Source: Bacteroidota bacterium
GTDB lineage: Bacteria > Bacteroidota > Bacteroidia > Bacteroidales > Prolixibacteraceae
DNA length: 64,000 bases
Direction of reading: 5' to 3'
NCBI GenBank assembly: GCA_024278975.1
Contig: JAJRSD010000017.1
Span: 1 to 64,000, forward strand
The translations under genes and the position numbers were made by a program. Shown piece after piece: positions 44,768 through 52,855 of the stretch. The notes under the pieces were generated by a model. That model had not been told where the DNA came from, searched no databases, and worked only from the letters and a program-made list of their open reading frames with translations. Within the stretch, counting starts at the first letter, position 1. Every line of letters begins with the position of its first letter.

Positions 44768-45121
44768 TTAATTTGTCGCTAAATTCTTGCGCTCTTTTTT
44801 AGTTATTTTCCGATATACGAGTTTTCCGTTCTTTTTCTGTTTTACAACTCTCTTTTCAACATAATAGCTTAGCCCATTTTCCCGATATTCAAAAAAGAGA
44901 TTGTCGGCTTCAAATATCTTTTCAACATCTAATTTAAGTCCGGTATTTAGAAAAATACTCTCTTGCAATGTTTCTGTACACTGGGTTTTAAAAAGGCGTG
45001 AATCAACCGGATTTTTACTATCGATATAAATTATATATCCATATTTATGTGCATTAGCACTAAATGCTATTACAGCCAGTATCACTATTATTGTTAATCT
45101 TTTCATCCTTTTTATATTCAT
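44768..45121 (-). CDS. Small exported protein of unknown function
   Basis: This 117-residue protein has a signal peptide (MKRLTIIVILAVIAFSANAH within the first 25 residues; the first ATG is 45121 and a second at 45106). The mature part is basic toward the C-terminus (VVKQKKNGKLVYRKITKKER). No domain recognised. Its ATG directly follows the stop codon of the 78-residue gene upstream, so the two form a translationally coupled pair ended by the terminator at 44704-44743. It lies inside the AT-rich island. Confidence 0.55.
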   Translation of the reverse strand: MNIKRMKRLTIIVILAVIAFSANAHKYGYIIYIDSKNPVDSRLFKTQCTETLQESIFLNTGLKLDVEKIFEADNLFFEYRENGLSYYVEKRVVKQKKNGKLVYRKITKKERKNLATN

Positions 45122-45358
45122 TTAAAAATTCACTATCTCTTCAACTAATTCAATTTCGGTGTTATCTAATGGCTCTCCTTTTAGCGATGTTAGCAAACGC
45201 GAAAATTTTTCTGCATTGTCCTCCGGAACCATTTCCGCCTTATGATCTATTTTCGAGAGTAACTCAATAAAAGAGTCAACGGTTTTTATTTTTTGCTCTC
45301 TATCCGGGCTACTCTTTCTTGCCATATAATTAGCCCGTAAAAAGTTTGTTTTAATCAT
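45122..45358 (-). CDS. Small protein of unknown function
   Basis: Translates to 78 residues from 45358, or 67 from an internal ATG at 45325 (MARKSSPDREQKIKTVDSFI). It is helical and charged, with a leucine-rich acidic C-terminal half (FSRLLTSLKGEPLDNTEIEL). No signal peptide or membrane helix. It abuts the exported 117-residue protein gene. No family recognised. Confidence 0.5.
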   Translation of the reverse strand: MIKTNFLRANYMARKSSPDREQKIKTVDSFIELLSKIDHKAEMVPEDNAEKFSRLLTSLKGEPLDNTEIELVEEIVNF

Positions 45359-45622
45359 TCATTTTATTTTACGACAAACATATAGCTGAATTTTCTAATA
45401 CTATATGACAGCAGATGTCAAAATAAAATTATGGCAGGTGTGCAAATAAGAAGCAGGTATTCAGCGAGATAAGGTTGTGTTTTGAAGAGGTGTGATTAAA
45501 CTAATTTCTATCTTTATTTGGTTTATTAATAAAATACAGATAACTTTTGAGATAAATATGACATGGTGTGTCATATTCAATTTAAAATCTCTTGGCGAGT
45601 TGTTGGTTAAAAGTAAGAACAG

Positions 45623-46492
45623 ATGAAGAAATATTACTCATTGGGCGAATTATTTAAAGAATTTCGAAAGTTTAAAAGTTATTCGCAAACGGAACTTGCT
45701 TCAATAATCGATGTTGATGTTAGAACGATAATCAGATGGGAGAAAAATGAGACACTTATTAATCTGAATCTGGAAAAGGAGATTGTGGAGCTTTTGAATA
45801 TTCCGTATCAAATAATTCGAAACCTGAATACAGATAACCCAATTCCTGTTTTTTTCGATATGAAAACCAGAACCTATTCGCTTAGTGCTTTAATGATAAA
45901 AGCAGAGAGTATTTCGTGGTATAACTCGAATTTGCCGGTTGAAGATGAGCGGATTCATTATTTATCGAAAGACAGCGACGTAGAATTTGTAACCAATATT
46001 CAGAAGATGTATAAAAACCTAAAACCCATTAAGCCTGAGTTGGTACGAAAAGCTGCAGAATTGTTGCCCGAACTAAATCTTGTACTGCACGACCAGGCAG
46101 GATATTATGCGGGCCACATTACAATACTGCCGCTAAAATACGATAGTTATGAAAAGATAAGAAACCGTACGATGAACGAAGGTTCGTTGACACTCGCAGA
46201 CTTTGCGCCTCGGTTTGATGAGACTCCGCTGGTATTTTATTTTTATTCTCTTTACGCCGATACAATTGAAAATTCATACTATATGATGAACCGGCTACTC
46301 TCTTATTTCAGAGAGAAAAAATTTAACGATTATCTGTTTTCGGGTATTACCTACAAAAAAAATAAAGCCAACGCATTTCGTGAAATCGGATTGAGAGTTA
46401 TTTGGGAAGACTCGAATGAGAATGACCCGGAAGCCACCTACACATTTTTAGAGGGAAATCTGGACATGTTTCTATTTGGAAAAATGAGTTAG
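45623..46492 (+). CDS. XRE-type helix-turn-helix regulator with a GNAT-like C-terminal region
   Basis: The N-terminal 60 residues form an XRE/Cro helix-turn-helix (LFKEFRKFKSYSQTELASII, then VDVRTIIRWEKNE). The remaining 220 residues have no obvious DNA-binding feature but contain DQAGYYAGHITILPLKYDSY and AFREIGLRVIWED, which resemble strands of a GNAT acyltransferase fold; this is a weak call. It is probably a cytoplasmic regulator with a sensory or enzymatic C-terminal domain. The gene stands alone between small unknown genes and a sulfatase, on the opposite strand to both, and may control the surrounding unit. Confidence 0.7.
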   Translation: MKKYYSLGELFKEFRKFKSYSQTELASIIDVDVRTIIRWEKNETLINLNLEKEIVELLNIPYQIIRNLNTDNPIPVFFDMKTRTYSLSALMIKAESISWYNSNLPVEDERIHYLSKDSDVEFVTNIQKMYKNLKPIKPELVRKAAELLPELNLVLHDQAGYYAGHITILPLKYDSYEKIRNRTMNEGSLTLADFAPRFDETPLVFYFYSLYADTIENSYYMMNRLLSYFREKKFNDYLFSGITYKKNKANAFREIGLRVIWEDSNENDPEATYTFLEGNLDMFLFGKMS

Positions 46493-46526
46493 TTTTTATG
46501 ATTATCCGTATTTACACTTAACACTT

Positions 46527-46690
46527 TACCCCTTCGCCTCCCGATAAAATCGGGACAAGTTATCGGCACTTCCCCTCATTGAGGAGAAGCAACTCCAAGC
46601 AAACGTTAGAGCAAACATCGAAAAACCCCTGAACTGTGTTGCGAGCTTTCTCCCCTTCAAAGGGGAGATGTCGATAGACAGAGGGGTAGG
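46527..46690. repeat. Palindromic repeat, family 2, inverted relative to 31070
   Basis: CTCCCGATAAAATCGGGA, CAAGTTATCGGC, TTCCCCTCATTGAGGAGAA, then CTCCCCTTCAAAGGGGAG and ATGTCGATAGACAGAGGGG. Shared words with 31070-31230 appear in reverse complement. It fills most of the 338-bp gap 46493-46830, in which no gene was found. Confidence 0.75.
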
Positions 46691-46830
46691 GCAATAGATA
46701 ATTATAAATAACAATAGTTTTGGCTGGATTTTTGTTTTTCTTAAACAAAAATCAGGACAAACAGATTAGTAACCAGTACTTTATATTTTGGTAGTGCTGC
46801 TGAGTAATAACAACAGATTTAAGGGAACTT

Positions 46831-48255
46831 CTAATAATCAACACCCCGATCCGATTTCTTGCATGATTCAATCCAACCAAATAATTCCGATTTCATTGTA
46901 TTAACCAACTCCGTGTTTTCAGAAGCAATATTATTTCTCTCCTCTCTATCATCCAATAAATTGTATAATTCAAAAGTCGCTCCTTTATCTATACTAATCA
47001 GTTTATATTTTTGTGTTACCCACGAGATTTTTTTCTGATACCGAAATCCTATTGGTTTTGTTCGCTCTTTTTTATTACCATTTAGAACTCCTGCCAAACT
47101 AACTCCGTCAACCGGTCTGTTTTCAGGATAATTCAGTTTAAGAATATCTACAATTGTTGGCAAATAATCGCTTGTTACCGTTGGTATATCGGAAACTAAT
47201 CCGGGCTTGATTTTGGCAGGCCAGACACAAAAAGCCGGCACGCGTACACCACCTTCGTAAAGCGAGCGTTTACGTTCTCTAAAAGTGCCGGAGCTTCCGG
47301 GAGTACCTCTTTCCGGTCCGTTATCGCTGCAAAACCAAATCATTGTATTTTCTGCTTCTCCCAACTCTTCAAGTTTTTTCCAAAGTCGCCCAACTTGCTT
47401 GTCCATTGCCGAAATGGTTGCATAATAAATCTGTTCCTGATATGAATAATTACTGTATTCCGCCATCATTTTGCCGTTTGCCACAACTGGTAAATGTGGT
47501 GTGTGAATCCACACTGTTGAGAAAAATGGATTTTTATTTATTACTGAATTTTCGATAAAAGGAATTACTCTGTCCATTATTATTTTAGAATCATCGCCAT
47601 CCAGATTTTCCGTTTCTGCCAATTCTACACCTTTCCAGTAAAATGTACCATAATCTTTTGCACTGTTTTTATTCTGAACTGCTTTCCATCCGTACCGTAA
47701 ACTCTCTCCCTTTTCAGTATCAAACAGGGTTGGTTTAAACATTGGATCGTAGGTTGGCACTTTCGATTCGGTTACAAAATAAGTATCGTAACCATTCATA
47801 GTTGGAATACTGTAATGTGTTGAATCTCCGGGACGGGCACGGTTTGCATCCTTTACTTTTGTTGTTAAAGTTCCCAAATGCCATTTCCCGAAATGCCCTG
47901 TTTCGTATCCTCGTTCTTTTAACAATTCGGGCAATGTAATTTCTTCAGTTTTCAGATGCCCTGTGTTTGCGTTAGGAATTCCATAACGATACGGATTTCG
48001 TCCTGTCAGACAACTTCCGCGTGTTGGCGAACAAACAGCAGATGCCGAATAGAATCGGCTGAAGATTATTCCTTTTCCTGCCAAGGCATCTAAATTTGGA
48101 GTTTTGATAATTTCGTTTCCATTAAATCCTGTGTCGCCCCAACCGAGGTCGTCGCACATTATTAATATGATGTTTGGATTTTTATATTCCGATTTTTGTT
48201 GACAACTTAAAAACAGAATTGTTGCGAAGAAAAGTAAAAATAGATTATTTTTCAT
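46831..48255 (-). CDS. Sulfatase (formylglycine-dependent), lipoprotein
   Basis: This 474-residue protein has a lipoprotein leader (FLLFFATILFLSCQQ). The sulfatase domain shows IIIMCDDLGWGDTGF-like metal ligands, the formylglycine motif C75-S-P-T-R79, FGKWHLG at about residue 121 and WFCSDNGPERGTPGSSG near 310. It is probably located at the outer membrane or periplasm and acts on a sulfated glycan. It differs clearly from the sulfatase at 38631 (CSPTR versus CTPSR, different lengths), so the two belong to different subfamilies. It lies upstream of a propeller gene and a glycoside hydrolase gene on the same strand. Confidence 0.92.
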   Translation of the reverse strand: MKNNLFLLFFATILFLSCQQKSEYKNPNIILIMCDDLGWGDTGFNGNEIIKTPNLDALAGKGIIFSRFYSASAVCSPTRGSCLTGRNPYRYGIPNANTGHLKTEEITLPELLKERGYETGHFGKWHLGTLTTKVKDANRARPGDSTHYSIPTMNGYDTYFVTESKVPTYDPMFKPTLFDTEKGESLRYGWKAVQNKNSAKDYGTFYWKGVELAETENLDGDDSKIIMDRVIPFIENSVINKNPFFSTVWIHTPHLPVVANGKMMAEYSNYSYQEQIYYATISAMDKQVGRLWKKLEELGEAENTMIWFCSDNGPERGTPGSSGTFRERKRSLYEGGVRVPAFCVWPAKIKPGLVSDIPTVTSDYLPTIVDILKLNYPENRPVDGVSLAGVLNGNKKERTKPIGFRYQKKISWVTQKYKLISIDKGATFELYNLLDDREERNNIASENTELVNTMKSELFGWIESCKKSDRGVDY

Positions 48256-48316
48256 AATATTGATTTAGCCTCATCTCTCCTGAAAATAAGGAAAAAAATG
48301 TTCGTAGTTACAATTT

Positions 48317-49597
48317 TTATTTTTTTGATAAATCGGCACAAACCAACTTATTGTCGTTTCGAACAAAAATATGCTTATTTGCAAAAGCCGGCTGTGTCCA
48401 TACTACTCCGCGCGGATGTTGTTTTTTTGTCGGTTCAATAAGTTTTGCCCTGCTTATCTCGGTAAATCCTTTTGGCGAAAGTTCCGAAATTATCAACTCT
48501 CCCTGTTCGTTAAACATCCATGTTTTATCTCTATTCTGAACAAAATGAATATTCGCCCAACGTTTTCTTTTTACCGCCGTTTGGTCTTCCCAAATCCGGT
48601 CGCCGGTGGCAAATTCCAAACAGCGCAATTCGCCATAACTGTCAACTCCATAAATAAAATCGTCGATAATAACCGGAGTATTCATCACACAATGCAGTGC
48701 ATCGGTTTTTCGTTCGCTTTCGCCACAGCGTTGCCAAACTTTTTCGGCAGTGGTGTAATCGTCGCCCAGTTTAATTAATAGCGAGCCACTATAAAATGCG
48801 CTCACAAAAATATGGTTATCGTACAAAACAGGTGTTGCAATACTCATTCCCGAACCGGTTTTCCAAATAAACCGCCAGAATATTTCTCCGCTTTCAGGAT
48901 TTAATCCCGACAGGCTGTTTTCGGTCCAATTCACGACCACCTTTTTTCTGTTTTTTTCAATCAGTATTGGAGCCGAGTAACCTGCCCTGTCGTCGAGGTT
49001 TCTCCATATCTCTTCGCCCGTATTTTTGTCGAAAGCCACAATTCCCGCATTATTGCCGCCACTAACATGAACAACAATTTTCTCGGCAACAATTAAAGGA
49101 GTGGAGGCAATTCCCCAAATTGGCATATTAATTTCGTACTCAACATTTAAATCTTTCTGCCAAAGTATTTTGCCATTTTCAGCATCGAAACAAAACAGAT
49201 TTCCCATTGTACCGAGCGAATATGCTTTGCCATCATTTATAATAACCGAAGCCCGCGGACCGGCAGGATAGCCAACTCCCTCGTAAATACAATCGTAGCG
49301 AAACTCCCATATTTTTTCACCAGTATGTTCGTCAAAACAAAGTACACCTTCAGTCTGTTTTGGACTCGTTTGCAAATCGGTTACATAAACTTTTCCGTTG
49401 TAAACTGTTGGTCCCGAGTAACCTGAACCAATTTCAACCGACCATTTGTGTTCAATTGTATCCAAATCAAATTTCTCAACTATCCCACTTTCGTTCCAAA
49501 TGCCATCGCGGTTTATACCTCGCCAGTCAGGCCAGTCTTGTGCAATCAACCATGAACTTACAAAAAACAAAAAAGTAACCAGTATAATTTTTTTCAT
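48317..49597 (-). CDS. Exported PQQ-like beta-propeller protein
   Basis: This 426-residue protein has a signal peptide (MKKIILVTFLFFVSSWLIAQ) and an opening WPDWRGINRDGIWNESGIVE close to those of the tandem trio at 13498-17443. Blades follow, such as LCFDEHTGEKIWEFRYDCIY, IVAFDKNTGEEIWRNLDDRA and LSGLNPESGEIFWRFIWKT. It is the only propeller in the window located in the sulfatase region, about 29 kb from its nearest look-alikes. It may take part in glycan handling or be a dispersed duplicate. No cofactor ligands visible. Confidence 0.82.
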   Translation of the reverse strand: MKKIILVTFLFFVSSWLIAQDWPDWRGINRDGIWNESGIVEKFDLDTIEHKWSVEIGSGYSGPTVYNGKVYVTDLQTSPKQTEGVLCFDEHTGEKIWEFRYDCIYEGVGYPAGPRASVIINDGKAYSLGTMGNLFCFDAENGKILWQKDLNVEYEINMPIWGIASTPLIVAEKIVVHVSGGNNAGIVAFDKNTGEEIWRNLDDRAGYSAPILIEKNRKKVVVNWTENSLSGLNPESGEIFWRFIWKTGSGMSIATPVLYDNHIFVSAFYSGSLLIKLGDDYTTAEKVWQRCGESERKTDALHCVMNTPVIIDDFIYGVDSYGELRCLEFATGDRIWEDQTAVKRKRWANIHFVQNRDKTWMFNEQGELIISELSPKGFTEISRAKLIEPTKKQHPRGVVWTQPAFANKHIFVRNDNKLVCADLSKK

Positions 49598-49624
49598 CTA
49601 AATAATATTTTCTAAAAATTAATT

Positions 49625-50712
49625 CTATTCCAAAATCTTTAAAGGAATATGAACATTATAAGTAGGTTTTATTGGCTCTCCCTCTTTTTTAACTTCGCGG
49701 GCAGCACAAAATAAAACTGCCGGATTTCCATCTTTGTCGAACCAGATTTGTGGGCGTTCAAGGTTTTGTAATTTTGTTGTATCGCCACTCTCCCATACAA
49801 TTTCTGTTTTCGAAATCATTAAATTTTTTGATGGTTTCCAATTCAACCCATCCTCCGACTCGAAAAGTGCAAGCGATTTATAACCGGTATAATGTGCATA
49901 CATATCTTTTACAACTGAATAATATTTCCCGTTTTGATACCACAGAAACGGATCTTCGGCAGTGGCTTCGGTCAGTAAAGTTTCTTCGGCAATTGTAAAT
50001 GGTCCGGTTGGTGTTGGCGCAGTTGCCAGACAGTGAATCGGGTCGAACTTGCCAGATGTTTCAGCACCCGGTTTTCTGGCTTTAAACATCATTAAATAAT
50101 TTCCGTCGGGAGTTTGACAAACACTTGGATTTACCATGTACCCGTGTGCCGGTTTCCCTTCCTGATAATCTATTAACGGTTCGGGCAAAACTTCCCACGG
50201 ACCAGTAGGATTATCTGCAACGGCAACTCCTATTCGTTGGGTGAAAATATGATTCATCCAGTCACTCAACCCCAAATCTTCTTTTCGGTGCGAAATAAAA
50301 TAGAGGTAATATTTATCGCCAAATTTTTTGATATGCGGATTGTGTGCTGCCTCTTCGTTCCAGTGTCCGGCACCAAACCCGGTTAAAATTACTTTTTGAA
50401 ATTTGTATGGTCCGGTTGGCGATTTTGAAGTTGCATAAACAATATCAGAGTTTTTAAGCCATCCTCTAAAACCTGTTTCCACTGGCCAGCGGGTATAAAA
50501 CAGGTGGCAAATTCCATCGTCGGTTTGTACCATGCTTGCACCCCAGATATTATAATCCGGATTTTTTAAAACTGAATGCAAGGCAACCGGTGCCAACTCA
50601 ATTTTTAAATCTTTTCGCGATGTCGTCTTTTCTCCTTATTACTGCTGTTTGAGCATGATATTATCAAAATAACAATCGGAAGCAGAAGTATATATTTTTT
50701 GTATGTAATCAT
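49625..50712 (-). CDS. Glycoside hydrolase, five-bladed propeller (GH43/GH117-like), frameshifted
   Basis: The enzyme body reads from about 50596 to 49625: NIWGASMVQTDDGICHLFYT, AHNPHIKKFGDKYYLYFISH, YMVNPSVCQTPDGNYLMMFK, then ATAEDPFLWYQNGKYYSVVK. These are spaced as in GH43/GH32/GH117-type propellers, with candidate acidic catalytic residues. The start is missing in that frame. Upstream, an ATG at 50710-50712 opens a lipoprotein leader (ILLLPIVILIISCSNSSNKE) in another frame. Joining them requires one extra A at the minus-strand AAAA run, 50628-50631. The product would be a lipoprotein acting on a glycan. Its neighbours are two sulfatases and a propeller gene. Family assignment is tentative. 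Confidence 0.7.
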
Positions 50713-50722
50713 TTTAATAAAA

Positions 50723-52261
50723 TTAGTTTAGTCCTTTATAGATATTTCGCCACTCTTTTATCAATTCGGAATTTGTTCGATCGTCTTTTGGGAAATTAGG
50801 ACTGTAAAGCATTGTTTTATTACGAACAACTAACTCCCCATCTTTAACAAACTCAACACCACGTTCACTCAAATGTTCAACCATATGTTTATGCCATTTT
50901 GCTAATTCGTTTTTATTTTTTTTCGATAGATTAGTAATTTCTCCCGGGTCGCTTTTTAAATTAAAAAGCTGCTCTTCGCCTGTTCTGAGAAACCAGATAT
51001 ATTTCCATGTTCCATCTGTTAACGCTGCCCAATAATTATCTTGACTATAAGTTGTTGCGTGCTCTAAATCTATAAAATCCCGCCATTCTGAATCTGGGTT
51101 TTCAACTAATTTAAATAACGATAATCCATCCATCTCTTCAGGAATATCGGCATTGGCAGCATCTAAAAAAGTAGGGAGAAAATCACGCAATTCAGTTGGG
51201 TTTTCCAATTTTGAGCCTCTTTTTAGCTTCCCTTTAAAACCTGCCTGCCATTTAAAAATAAACGGAACATTTGCAGACCCCTCGTAAGCATACGTTTTTC
51301 GCCAATGATGATGGTCGCCCATCATATCTCCATGGTCGGATGTAAAACAGATTATTGAGTTTTCGTAGATTCCTTTTTCTTTAAGAGCTTGAATAATTTT
51401 ACCTACCATTTCGTCTATAAATGTAATATTTGCATAATAATATTTCTTGCTTTCAACAGCATGTTCAATTCCAAAATTTCCGAAAGCAGCACTTTTACTA
51501 CCATGTATTGAATCTAATGAATGACACCAGTCTCCGATTACCGGTTCGGGAATTTCCACTCCATCGTACATATCTACAAATCGTTGCGGTGGATCGTACG
51601 GACTATGTGGACGTGCAAACGAAATTTTCAAAAACAGTGGTTTTTCCTGATTGTAATTTTCAATTAATTCAACAGCGGTTTTACCTGTCCAGTATGTGGG
51701 ATGCAGTTTTTCATCTAACTGATAAACCGCGGCACTGTGCTCATTCCAGCCAATTCCGGTAACATCAGGATCTTTGTCCGGTGCATTTATTTTAAACCAA
51801 TCGCGGTAATCACTAACAAAACCATCTTGTTCAACACGTCCGCTTTCGTCAACTAAAGTTCCATGAAAACCATGTAATGATTTTTGGGGAAACCAGTGCA
51901 TTTTACCAATCCCAAAAGTATAGTAACCTGCCTCTCTCAACATTTGCGGCATCTCGTATTTGTACTTTCTGGCTACTCTTCCATAACCCAACATTCCATG
52001 GTGCCAGGGCGACATTCCGGTTAATAACCCTGAACGCGCCGGAGTGCAACTGGGGACCGACGAATAGCCATTTATAAAGGTTACGCCTTCGTTGGCTATT
52101 TTGTCAATATTTGGAGAAATTACGGCATCGTTCCCCATACAACCAAGAGCGTCGGCACGTTGTTGGTCCGTCATTATAAAAATAATGTTGGGTTGCTTTT
52201 GGGCAATCGATACAACTGAAAGAAATATTATTATTGCGGTGGTAAAAAATTTAATATTCAT
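50723..52261 (-). CDS. Sulfatase (formylglycine-dependent), exported
   Basis: This 512-residue protein has a signal peptide (MNIKFFTTAIIIFLSVVSIAQ). Its sulfatase motifs are IIFIMTDQQRADALGCMG, the formylglycine site C72-T-P-A-R76, GIGKMHWFP and CFTSDHGDMMGDHHHWRK. The TDQQRADALG opening is typical of choline-sulfatase-like and heparan-type S1 sulfatases, so it belongs to a different subgroup from the other two in this window. It ends 10 bp before the lipoprotein start of the frameshifted glycoside hydrolase gene, supporting a shared operon with it, the propeller gene and the 46831 sulfatase. Confidence 0.92.
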   Translation of the reverse strand: MNIKFFTTAIIIFLSVVSIAQKQPNIIFIMTDQQRADALGCMGNDAVISPNIDKIANEGVTFINGYSSVPSCTPARSGLLTGMSPWHHGMLGYGRVARKYKYEMPQMLREAGYYTFGIGKMHWFPQKSLHGFHGTLVDESGRVEQDGFVSDYRDWFKINAPDKDPDVTGIGWNEHSAAVYQLDEKLHPTYWTGKTAVELIENYNQEKPLFLKISFARPHSPYDPPQRFVDMYDGVEIPEPVIGDWCHSLDSIHGSKSAAFGNFGIEHAVESKKYYYANITFIDEMVGKIIQALKEKGIYENSIICFTSDHGDMMGDHHHWRKTYAYEGSANVPFIFKWQAGFKGKLKRGSKLENPTELRDFLPTFLDAANADIPEEMDGLSLFKLVENPDSEWRDFIDLEHATTYSQDNYWAALTDGTWKYIWFLRTGEEQLFNLKSDPGEITNLSKKNKNELAKWHKHMVEHLSERGVEFVKDGELVVRNKTMLYSPNFPKDDRTNSELIKEWRNIYKGLN

Positions 52262-52325
52262 ATTACAAGTTTTAAGCTTATTAGAATTTTTCTAAATTAC
52301 TACTTATTTACTATTTTAGAAAAGA

Positions 52326-52769
52326 TTATCTTTTCTGTTTAAAAAACTCCTGCATTAATTCCGAACATTCAGTTTCCATAATTCCGCCAACAACTTCTGT
52401 TTTAGGATGAAGTGCTTTTGCAGCAAACTTTTTATATCCACGTTTCTCGTCGAACGCACCAAAAACAACTTTACTAATTTGCGACCAACCCAATGCCCCT
52501 GCACACATTACACAGGGTTCGAGTGTAACATATAAAATGCAATCGGTTAAGTATTTTCCTCCCAAAAGATTTGCAGCGGCAGTAATCGCCTGCATTTCGG
52601 CGTGGGCTGTTACATCGGTCAATGTTTCGGTTAAGTTGTGGGCACGAGCTATAATTTTTCCTTTCGAAACTACCACAGCACCAACCGGAACTTCGCCTTT
52701 TTCGAAAGCGATAAGCGCCTCCGAAAACGCTTTTTTCATAAAATATTCATCATTAAAAGGTTTAATCAT
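52326..52769 (-). CDS. tadA: tRNA-specific adenosine deaminase TadA
   Basis: This 147-residue zinc enzyme has the catalytic HAEMQAI motif (zinc His and general-acid Glu, about residues 56-62) and PCVMCAGALGWSQI with the two zinc cysteines. TadA changes A34 to inosine in tRNA-Arg(ACG), allowing decoding of CGN codons. Length and N-terminus (NDEYFMKKAFSEALIAFEKG) are typical. It converges with nothing and diverges from aspS, with 86 bp between starts, so the two may share a promoter region. Confidence 0.92.
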   Translation of the reverse strand: MIKPFNDEYFMKKAFSEALIAFEKGEVPVGAVVVSKGKIIARAHNLTETLTDVTAHAEMQAITAAANLLGGKYLTDCILYVTLEPCVMCAGALGWSQISKVVFGAFDEKRGYKKFAAKALHPKTEVVGGIMETECSELMQEFFKQKR

Positions 52770-52855
52770 AAAACTAATTTAAAAAGCTGTAAAACAATGC
52801 CGATAAAATTGCTAAAAACTTCTTATTTTCGCAACCTAATTTAAAAGAATAAATC

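Noticed and set aside
8231-49597. True PQQ-dependent dehydrogenases
   Set aside because: The propellers show blade repeats only; no vicinal Cys pair in the right place, no PQQ-ligand set and no CxxCH heme motif were seen.
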